Source: Candidatus Omnitrophota bacterium (GTDB lineage Bacteria; Omnitrophota; Gorgyraeia; B26-G9). From it: a stretch of 38,791 nt of DNA. Below are positions 27,328 to 33,335 of the stretch, piece after piece. Both the position numbers and the translations under genes were made by a program. Below the pieces are notes generated by a model. The model was given only the letters and a program-made list of their open reading frames with translations, had not been told where the DNA came from and searched no databases. The stretch is taken from NCBI GenBank assembly GCA_018895275.1, contig JAHIOQ010000115.1, forward strand, positions 1-38,791, read 5' to 3'. Each line of letters starts with the position of its first letter. Position 1 is the first letter of the stretch.

Positions 27328-28539
27328 ATGAAAGGCGCATTATTTAAAGACCAGATTTTGTCGGATAGGGAGCGTAAAAATCTTGATATTCTTGAAGTAA
27401 TAAGGCGGTACGGCCCGGTAACCAGAACGGAAATCTCTCGTATTACCAAATACAATATTGTTACGGTTTCAAATTACGTAAACAATTATATCAAGAAAGA
27501 CCTTGTTGTCGAAAAAGGGCTGGATATATCAAGCGGCGGACGTAAGCCCACGCTGGTTGAGCTTAATTCGCGTAATTGTTTTGTCATCGGTATTGATATC
27601 GGGCCGGAAAGTATTATTGCCGTGCTTACGGATCTTTCTCTTAATATGATTACAAAGGTTCGAAAGCCCCGTCCTAAAGAGGCAATGGAAGAAGTGGTGA
27701 GTAAGTCTATAGAATTGATTTATGATGTGATTGAAAAATCTCAGATTGAAGCGAAAAAGATCAGAGGCCTGGGGATTGGGATTTCCGGTATTATAGACGC
27801 TAAGGCAGGGACAGTGCGGGACACCGACCCGCTTCGCGGGAAAACCGCGGCCAGCTATATCTCCATAAAAAACCTGATTGAACGTGAGTTTGGAATCCCT
27901 ACGTTTGTCGGCAATGACGCGACGGTGGCGGCCTTCGGTGAAAAGAGGATCGGGCTTGACGCGGAGATAGAAAACGTTTTGTATATGTTTTCTGATGTGG
28001 GCTGCGGTATTATCATTAAAGGCGAGATATATGCCGGAGCCGGCGGCAGCGCGGGAGAGGTGCAGCTTAATCTTAATAATGAGGCTGATGAGTTTACTAA
28101 AGAACTCGGGTTTTTCCGTCCGGGAAGTGTAAATCTTGGAATCGTCGACGCGGCTGCTACAGCGATTAAAGAAGGCAAAGATACGAAGATTAAGGAACTG
28201 GCCGACGGGAAACCGGAAAACATCAATGCGGATATGGTGATTGAAGCTGCCAGGCAAAATGATCCGTTGGCAATGCAGATTTTGGAAAAGGCCGGGCTTA
28301 ATCTGGGGATTCGCATAGCCTATTTAATTAATCTCTTTAACCCGGAAATCGTAATCCTGGGCGGGGGCATGGAAAAGGCCGGTGACCTCATCATTGAACC
28401 AATAAAGCGCATGGTACGCAGGCTGGCGTTTGAGGAGCCTGCCAGCATGGTTAGAATAATTCCCTCGCGCCTAGGAGAAAATTCGGTTTCTTTGGGGGCG
28501 GCAAGTTTGGTTATTCGTGAAATATTTATTCATGCGTAA
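27328..28539 (+). CDS. ROK-family protein with N-terminal HTH
   Basis: A 403-residue protein. The N-terminal winged helix (about residues 18-75, TRTEISRITKYNIVTVSNYV) resembles NagC/XylR-type ROK repressors. The ASKHA domain follows, with VIGIDIGPESI, GLGIGISGIID, a GNDATVAAFGE phosphate/sugar loop and NPEIVILGGGMEKAGD. The cysteine-rich zinc motif usual after the catalytic region (CxCGxxGCxE) is absent: the aligned segment reads AGAGGSAGEVQLN. It is probably a transcriptional regulator sensing a sugar or sugar phosphate rather than a kinase; the ligand is unknown. It has its own consensus promoter, and GAGGAGG lies upstream. Confidence 0.88.
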   Translation: MKGALFKDQILSDRERKNLDILEVIRRYGPVTRTEISRITKYNIVTVSNYVNNYIKKDLVVEKGLDISSGGRKPTLVELNSRNCFVIGIDIGPESIIAVLTDLSLNMITKVRKPRPKEAMEEVVSKSIELIYDVIEKSQIEAKKIRGLGIGISGIIDAKAGTVRDTDPLRGKTAASYISIKNLIEREFGIPTFVGNDATVAAFGEKRIGLDAEIENVLYMFSDVGCGIIIKGEIYAGAGGSAGEVQLNLNNEADEFTKELGFFRPGSVNLGIVDAAATAIKEGKDTKIKELADGKPENINADMVIEAARQNDPLAMQILEKAGLNLGIRIAYLINLFNPEIVILGGGMEKAGDLIIEPIKRMVRRLAFEEPASMVRIIPSRLGENSVSLGAASLVIREIFIHA

Positions 28540-28557
28540 ATAGGGAAGGGGTATTTT

Positions 28558-28842
28558 ATGGGCGAGGAATACAAGTTTTTAAAAATTTCCGGTATTATAT
28601 TTAAAGTTTTGGCATGTATTGCCGCGGTTTTTTTTACGGTTGTTGCCATAATTGTACTTGTCGGAGCCGGCGGCGATATCCCGCGTGCTGTAAGCATTAT
28701 ATTTTTACTCGGGGGAGGAATCTATTTTCTGGTGCTTTTCAGCGTAGCCGAGGTCATTAAGGTTCTTATTTCTATCGCAACTAATTATGAATCAATGAGT
28801 AATAAGATTGACAAAATTAATGACTTGCTTGAAGGCAAATAA
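28558..28842 (+). CDS. Small two-helix membrane protein, unknown function
   Basis: A 94-residue protein with two hydrophobic helices (about residues 12-38 and 44-70) and a polar helical tail (SMSNKIDKINDLLEGK). It begins 18 bases after the ROK gene and is probably co-transcribed with it. GGGAAGGGG lies upstream. I do not recognise the family; the layout resembles small membrane proteins that interact with larger partners. Confidence 0.75.
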   Translation: MGEEYKFLKISGIIFKVLACIAAVFFTVVAIIVLVGAGGDIPRAVSIIFLLGGGIYFLVLFSVAEVIKVLISIATNYESMSNKIDKINDLLEGK

Positions 28843-28901
28843 TTAAAAGATTTAATCTTCGTGGCTTAGTGGCAAAACGCAGGTAAAAACACAAAGTGCT
28901 C

Positions 28902-28930
28902 TTGACAATAATAAATGTGTATGCTATACT
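28902..28930 (+). promoter_or_regulatory. Sigma-70-type promoter for the structured leader
   Basis: TTGACA (28902-28907) and TATACT (28925-28930) with a 17-base spacer. Transcription would begin near 28937 and run through about 430 nt of structured, untranslated RNA before the terminator at 29332-29369. Confidence 0.85.
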
Positions 28931-28988
28931 TCTATTGTAAAATAGTAAAACATTTTAAAAAGATTTAATATATTTAACGAAACCGAAA

Positions 28989-29265
28989 ATCCGCTAATTG
29001 GCGGATCCGCCGTATAAAACGGCGGAGGCAAACTCTCCCGAATGTAGTTTCAGTATTAAGAAACGCATCGGGATCCCGAAGGATGAGCCGGAAAAAGGGA
29101 CATCATTCGGGGTGAGAAATCAGAGGACGTCCCGGATGTAGAACTGGTAAAAAGTTTTACATCGGGACCCCGAAGAAAGAGCCGGAAAAGGCAGCTTCAT
29201 TCGGGGCAAAGCTACGGGTCTAAAGCAAATAGCAATGATCGCCGGGCCTGTCATTCGAAGTTTGC
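28989..29265 (+). ncRNA. Structured leader RNA with a c-di-GMP-I (GEMM) riboswitch-like 3' half
   Basis: The 3' part (29203-29251) has GGGGCAAAGC, CTACGGGTCTAA and ATGATCGCCGGGCC in the order and spacing of the c-di-GMP-I aptamer. A GGAGGCAAACTCTCC element resembling its 5' half lies far upstream at 29023-29037. Between them are four hairpins: 29038-29072, 29075-29111, 29129-29168 and 29168-29206. The third and fourth repeat the first and second with a period of about 94 nt (shared AGCCGGAAAA and CATTCGGGG). Two further hairpins lie at 28989-29006 and 29007-29025. I infer a variant c-di-GMP sensor with an enlarged peripheral domain. The family assignment rests on recalled consensus and is not certain. 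Confidence 0.55.
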
Positions 29266-29331
29266 AGCAATGAGAAACTTGGTATGAGTGTAGAATGACG
29301 AATCGATAACGAGCTATTAATGCTAAGATTG

Positions 29332-29369
29332 CCGAGTTGCCGAATATAAAAAGCAGCTCGGTTTTTTTT
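29332..29369 (+). terminator. Intrinsic terminator after the structured leader
   Basis: CCGAGTTGC (29332-29340) pairs with GCAGCTCGG (29353-29361) over 9 bp, including one G-U pair, followed directly by eight T residues. It lies between the riboswitch-like RNA and the first secreted-protein gene, where an expression platform would be. Confidence 0.85.
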
Positions 29370-29374
29370 GTTCC

Positions 29375-29547
29375 AGGATGGAACAATCCCGCGTTACGAG
29401 TGCAGGATGCACGAGTGGCGGGATAAATGAAGGATGGAACAATCCCGCGTTACGAGTGGCAGGATGCACGAGTGGCGGGATGCACGAGTGGCGGGATAAG
29501 AGAAAGATGAAATATCCGCAGGATGTGCGATTAGAGCCGGATAAAGA
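29375..29547 (+). repeat. REP-like palindromic repeats, cluster 1
   Basis: Unit 1 (29375-29430) starts AGGATGGAACAATCCCGCG and ends GTGGCGGGATAAATGA; its ATCCCGC and GCGGGAT ends pair, with an inner GTGC..GCAC stem. Unit 2 (29431-29500) is the same unit with one extra copy of its distal end. Unit 3 (29505-29547) is degenerate. The spacing is irregular and there are no unique spacers, so this is not a CRISPR array. It lies between the terminator and the next gene. Confidence 0.8.
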
Positions 29548-29568
29548 TATAGCAGGGAGAGAAAAGAG

Positions 29569-30060
29569 ATGCGGAAGAATAACTGGTGGTTAAAATTACT
29601 AATTGTGATTGTTATACAGGCGTTGCTCTTAACGCAGGTTGATTTTTCCCTTGCCGCCGTGAGCCGGCATAAGGAACTCTCTCAAGAAATCTCCTTAAAA
29701 TTCCAGAATACCGCGGACAAGCGGACAAGTTTAATAAGTGGCATTGCTTGCGTTCAGTTTGTAATCGGCGGTGTCTTAATCCCACAGCTTAGTTTGAACA
29801 ACTGGTTTACCTTACTTAATATCTGCGTATCCGATACTTTTGGTAGATATAGCTTGCGTAATCTTAGTAATGATATTTATAAAGTTTTTAATATTAGCGG
29901 GATTGGTGTATTGGCTCCAGGTATCGTTATTGGTTGTTTATATGGAGAGGACAAAAAACCGGTTATATTGCTTGCAAGCAGAAATGTTGATGCCAGAGGG
30001 CCTCCGGTTACCGCAAATAATTTAAAGGGTAAAGCTTTAACCCGAACTATTGAAATTTAA
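29569..30060 (+). CDS. Small secreted hydrophobic protein, unknown function
   Basis: A 163-residue protein with a clear signal peptide: positively charged start, hydrophobic core and a likely cut after SLAA (about residue 28). The signal region, with VIQALLLTQVDFSLAA, is strikingly like that of the giant protein at 33336 (VMQAFILTLADVSWAA). The mature part has two hydrophobic stretches (about 48-65 and 105-122) and no motif I recognise. GGGAGAG lies upstream of the ATG. It is the first gene after the riboswitch-like leader and its own terminator overlaps its stop codon, so it may be a single-gene unit. Confidence 0.75.
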   Translation: MRKNNWWLKLLIVIVIQALLLTQVDFSLAAVSRHKELSQEISLKFQNTADKRTSLISGIACVQFVIGGVLIPQLSLNNWFTLLNICVSDTFGRYSLRNLSNDIYKVFNISGIGVLAPGIVIGCLYGEDKKPVILLASRNVDARGPPVTANNLKGKALTRTIEI

Positions 30061-30076
30061 TAGTTCGGGTTTTTTA
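30043..30076 (+). terminator. Intrinsic terminator at the end of the small secreted gene
   Basis: CCCGAACTATT pairs with AATAGTTCGGG over 11 bp around a 7-base loop, followed by a run of six T residues. It overlaps the last codons and stop of the preceding gene and should separate that unit from the PilZ gene. Confidence 0.88.
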
Positions 30077-30080
30077 TTTC

Positions 30081-30227
30081 AGGATGAAATAATCCCGCGT
30101 TACGAGCACAGGAAGTGCGAGTGGCGGGATAAATGAAGGATGAAATAATCCCGCGTTACGAGCACCCCGTAAATCTGCCTCTGGCAGAAACGGGGCAGGC
30201 AGGACGCACGAGTGGCGGGATGAGTGA
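30081..30227 (+). repeat. REP-like palindromic repeats, cluster 2 with nested hairpin
   Basis: Unit 4 (30081-30136) starts AGGATGAAATAATCCCGCG and ends GTGGCGGGATAAATGA, matching unit 1 of cluster 1. Unit 5 (30137-30227) has the same ends, but its loop holds an extra hairpin (30164-30194) in which CCCCGT pairs with ACGGGG around a TCTGCC/GGCAGA stem. Together with cluster 1 these repeats bracket the small secreted gene. Confidence 0.8.
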
Positions 30228-30243
30228 AAAGGAGGTGAATGCC

Positions 30244-30594
30244 ATGATGGAGAGAAGAAGAGCCGTAAGGAAAAACTTTACATGTCCTTTACAGGTACAG
30301 GCAATAAGCGGTGACGCAGGGAATTTTATGAGAAATTCTTTTTGCCGGAATATCAGTTTGTCGGGATTATCTATGACATCATTTGATTTCTATCCTGTTA
30401 ACGGCAATGTCCACCTTCAGATTTTTTCTGATGCCTGGATTAAATTGATTGAGGTTATCGGCCATGTGGTATGGGTAGAACAGCTGCCGTTCCAGAGTAA
30501 GTATAAAATTGGGGTTGAATTTATGGACAGGAGCAGTGAGATGGATCGGAGTATCAGCCGGCTATTGGATAGTGAAGATGTTCAAGGTGATTAG
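30244..30594 (+). CDS. PilZ-domain c-di-GMP receptor protein
   Basis: A 116-residue single-domain PilZ protein. The two c-di-GMP-binding motifs are intact: RxxxR as R5-R9 in ERRRAVRKN, and (D/N)xSxxG as NISLSG at residues 36-41. The C-terminal half has the usual beta-barrel features (IEVIGHVVWVE, YKIGVEFMD). I start it at ATG 30244, 8 bases after AAGGAGG (30229-30235). A longer in-frame start at 30133 lies in the palindromic repeat and would add 37 unlikely residues. It is 20 bases before the first paralogous secreted-protein gene, so it probably reports c-di-GMP to the secretion/surface system encoded behind it. Confidence 0.88.
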   Translation: MMERRRAVRKNFTCPLQVQAISGDAGNFMRNSFCRNISLSGLSMTSFDFYPVNGNVHLQIFSDAWIKLIEVIGHVVWVEQLPFQSKYKIGVEFMDRSSEMDRSISRLLDSEDVQGD

Positions 30595-30614
30595 TATTTT
30601 AAAAAGGAAGAGCC

Positions 30615-31313
30615 ATGAGTAAGGGTAGATTATATATTCCAATATCGTGTTTATTGTTACTGGTTGGGGTGCTGGTATACACCTTTTTATTTATTAGAAC
30701 AGGGAATTGTCAGCCTGTTGATGAATCGGCTCTTTCTCATCAGGACAAAATGAAGAATCCTTTAGCTAAGGAAACAGATAACAACAAAATAAATCAGGTT
30801 CCTTTCACTGGTTCTTCCGAAGAAGTACCGTTTGTCAGCGATGCGCGTGTTTCTAACGTTAAAGAAACGGTTGCGGGTTTAAAAGAGGCCGGGTATTCCC
30901 TGGAAGATGTTGTTTCAATCTTGAAAAATGATAATAAGGGCGCGCCGGAAATAAGTATTGCCTGTTTAAGCGCCGGATATAGCGGAACCAATATTTTTAA
31001 CGCGTTAAAGGAAGCCGGATTTTCGGGAAAGGCCGCGGAAGCTGCCGTACCTCCGGCGTTGAGAACGGAAGGACAGATTTTTTCCGTATACTTCGATAAA
31101 ACCGGCAAAGGTAATATTGACCGGACAGCGATGATCTCACCCAATCCGTTTAGTGACGGGAAGGTATTAACGACAACCGGTAATGTTTCAGCCGGAAATA
31201 GTACGGGGCAGGAAATAATCAATCCCGTACAGGTCAAGGTATCCGTAGGAGTTACGTTTAACGGATTAGGTGATTGGAATAAATTTCAAAACGAACGGTT
31301 CCAAAATCGATAA
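30615..31313 (+). CDS. Secreted/anchored protein with AGYS helical repeats (paralogue A)
   Basis: A 232-residue protein with an N-terminal hydrophobic segment (about residues 8-28) that is either a signal peptide or an anchor; no convincing lipobox is present. The middle (about 78-145) holds helical repeats: KETVAGLKEAGYSLEDVVSI, LSAGYSGTNIFNALKEAGFS and AAEAAVP. It continues with LRTEGQIFS and the short motif SPNPFS. The same order of blocks appears in the next protein, so the two genes are tandem paralogues. Family not recognised. GGAAGAG precedes the ATG. Confidence 0.78.
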   Translation: MSKGRLYIPISCLLLLVGVLVYTFLFIRTGNCQPVDESALSHQDKMKNPLAKETDNNKINQVPFTGSSEEVPFVSDARVSNVKETVAGLKEAGYSLEDVVSILKNDNKGAPEISIACLSAGYSGTNIFNALKEAGFSGKAAEAAVPPALRTEGQIFSVYFDKTGKGNIDRTAMISPNPFSDGKVLTTTGNVSAGNSTGQEIINPVQVKVSVGVTFNGLGDWNKFQNERFQNR

Positions 31314-31342
31314 AATAATAAAGAGAAAGGAGGATGAGTACA

Positions 31343-31909
31343 ATGATTAAGCGAAACTTACGCCTTGAGTGTATCGTTGCGCTTTGTATTCTCATCACTC
31401 CTTTTTGTTGTAAAGAGGCGGTGCACGGGCAAGAGCTAGTCCCCGGAGATGAACGGATGGAACATCAAACAATGGCAGATAGTGATTCTTCATCGGCGCA
31501 GACAGTTTCGGCAGGTCTTTTATCGGCAAAGGACAGCTTGCCATATGTTTCGGACGCTTCATCGATTGCTTGTACAAAGGAGACGGTAGAAGGATTGCGG
31601 ATGGCCGGCTATTCCTTAAACGAAATTGTCGACAATTTAGCGAAGAACGGAAATAATGCGCATACAATCAGTATGGCGCTTTTGAGCACTGGTGATTACA
31701 GCGGACAAGAGATTTATACGGCATTGTTGAGCAATGAAAAGTTTTCTAAGAGAGAAGCGGATGCCGCTGTTCCTTTAGGGATACGTAATGCGGGGCAGTT
31801 GTTTTCACCGTTTGGCAATAAAAATAATAGCAAATATGAAACTATGGCAGAAGACATCAGAATTCAACCGAATCCATTTTCCTCGGAGGAAAATATCACT
31901 GATTTATAA
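31343..31909 (+). CDS. Secreted protein with AGYS helical repeats (paralogue B)
   Basis: A 188-residue secreted protein with a signal peptide likely cut after AVHG. It repeats the layout of the preceding protein: LPYVSDASSIACTKETVEGL, LRMAGYSLNEIVDNL, YSGQEIYTALL, ADAAVP, RNAGQLFSPF and QPNPFS. I take the ATG at 31343, 9 bases after AAAGGAGG, because the in-frame ATG at 31334 directly abuts that ribosome-binding site. It is 29 bases after paralogue A and 14 before the next gene, so the cluster is clearly an operon. Function unknown; helical repeats suggest protein-protein contacts. Confidence 0.78.
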   Translation: MIKRNLRLECIVALCILITPFCCKEAVHGQELVPGDERMEHQTMADSDSSSAQTVSAGLLSAKDSLPYVSDASSIACTKETVEGLRMAGYSLNEIVDNLAKNGNNAHTISMALLSTGDYSGQEIYTALLSNEKFSKREADAAVPLGIRNAGQLFSPFGNKNNSKYETMAEDIRIQPNPFSSEENITDL

Positions 31910-31923
31910 AGGAGGGTAATGAA

Positions 31924-33300
31924 ATGAAAAAAAGAGAGTATATAATAATTTGTATGGTAGTTATGATTGTTTTATCAGTGGCCTCAGATAGCAGCGGCGA
32001 GTGGCCCTTTAGCAGCAAAGGGACATTCGTATCACTCGAAAATACCGAGAAGAAAACAGAATCTAATGTTAATAACCCGATAGCGACAATCCCGGTCAGC
32101 CAGGACATATCGGTTGTTAATGGGACACAAGCGTCCTCTGATAATAGCCTGAGTCCGGGGACAACCGCGCAGGCGGTCGCTTCCGGGTATATTGAGAGCG
32201 GAAAGACAAAAGGTGAAATCATATCAAGCTTAATACAGATTGGGTATTCCCAGACAGAAGCGGAAATAGCTTATTCCAAGGCTTCCGTAAATTATGTAGT
32301 GCAGCCGCAGGCAGTGGTTGTAAGCGGCAGCATTGCATCAGCAGCATCAAGCGCATTAGAGGCTCAGACGGAGGAAACAATAAATACCGCAAATACCGTA
32401 GAACCGGTACAGCAGAAAACAGAAGAACTTAAACCTGCAGAGCAGAGGATTACCGAAGGGCTAGGGCAAAACATTCGTCCTCGCGGCAAGTTTGGGGCGA
32501 GAGTGAAAAACAACTATACCCAGGAAGGCAACATTGCCAAAGACATGCTCAACGAGGGATATACGGTTGAACAAATTGTCGACGGTTACGCGAAAAAAGG
32601 GTATGCCGGCGCTAAAATCGCGAAAATTCTCAATATAGCCGGAGTCAGCGCCTCTGACGCTTATCAGGCGTTAAGTACCGCGAGCATATCCAAGGCAGAA
32701 GCAGCAGTGTACACAATAAAACCAACGGGAAAATTTAAGAGTATTTTTAAGAGCATTATAAAAACACTAATCATTAAATTGGGACAGACACAGGAACAAA
32801 AGCTGGAAACCAGGGAAAATGCAGCCAGGCAGGAAGCGATAAAATCTACGGTCAATGAAATGCAGGCCGCCGGTTATGATATTAAGCCCGCTTTAGACAG
32901 CATTGTTCAAAATCTTAAGGATACGGGGATGTCCGCGCAACAGGCGAAGGATTTTCTTATCAGCAAGGTTGCCGACGGCAAGCCGCGGGCGAAATTCCAT
33001 GGCGGTTGGTTCATATCCCGTACTCAGCCGCGCATGACCTCAGCCGGAGAGGGGGAAATCAACCTGGCCGCGGCAATGCTGCAGGCAGGCTATTCAAAGG
33101 AAGAGGTACAAAGTACATTTGAAAGCAAAAGAGGCCGTTTTTACGTGGCTTATTCATATACGCCCGGAGCGATTACCGGGATAATGTCCGCGGCGGAAAA
33201 CAGAATAAACGGCACAAATCAGCCGCGGCAGACAACTAACACAAATACCCAATTAGAGAGTGATATTCTGAAACGCGCAACAAATGCGTTACCGATTTAA
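31924..33300 (+). CDS. Secreted multi-repeat helical protein, unknown function
   Basis: A 458-residue secreted protein with a short signal peptide (about residues 1-22). It contains at least four helical repeat blocks related to those of its neighbours: ASGYIESGKTKGEIISSL with GYSQTEAEIAY; LNEGYTVEQIVDGYAKKGYA with IAGVSASDAYQAL; MQAAGYDIKPALDSIVQNLK with GMSAQQAKDFL; and LQAGYSKEEVQSTF. The segments between are polar or basic, including RPRGKFGARV, KPTGKFKSIF and KPRAKFHGGW, which share a (P)xGKF-like pattern. AAGGAGGG precedes the ATG. It lies 36 bases before the giant gene and may bind or present it; this is inferred from repeats and position. Confidence 0.75.
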   Translation: MKKREYIIICMVVMIVLSVASDSSGEWPFSSKGTFVSLENTEKKTESNVNNPIATIPVSQDISVVNGTQASSDNSLSPGTTAQAVASGYIESGKTKGEIISSLIQIGYSQTEAEIAYSKASVNYVVQPQAVVVSGSIASAASSALEAQTEETINTANTVEPVQQKTEELKPAEQRITEGLGQNIRPRGKFGARVKNNYTQEGNIAKDMLNEGYTVEQIVDGYAKKGYAGAKIAKILNIAGVSASDAYQALSTASISKAEAAVYTIKPTGKFKSIFKSIIKTLIIKLGQTQEQKLETRENAARQEAIKSTVNEMQAAGYDIKPALDSIVQNLKDTGMSAQQAKDFLISKVADGKPRAKFHGGWFISRTQPRMTSAGEGEINLAAAMLQAGYSKEEVQSTFESKRGRFYVAYSYTPGAITGIMSAAENRINGTNQPRQTTNTNTQLESDILKRATNALPI

Positions 33301-33335
33301 CTTTTAAATGATTCAAATGTGCCGGAGGCCTAAAT

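Noticed and set aside
29378-29593. 71-codon forward reading frame
   Set aside because: It is encoded almost entirely by the palindromic repeats (repeating CTSGG-type peptides), lacks a ribosome-binding site and overlaps the true start at 29569 in another frame.
29375-30227. Possible CRISPR array
   Set aside because: Units differ from each other, are themselves palindromic, have no unique spacers of constant length and are split by a gene.
30690-30720. Lipoprotein signal in the protein at 30615
   Set aside because: There is a cysteine after the hydrophobic segment (RTGNCQPV), but the preceding residues do not fit a lipobox.
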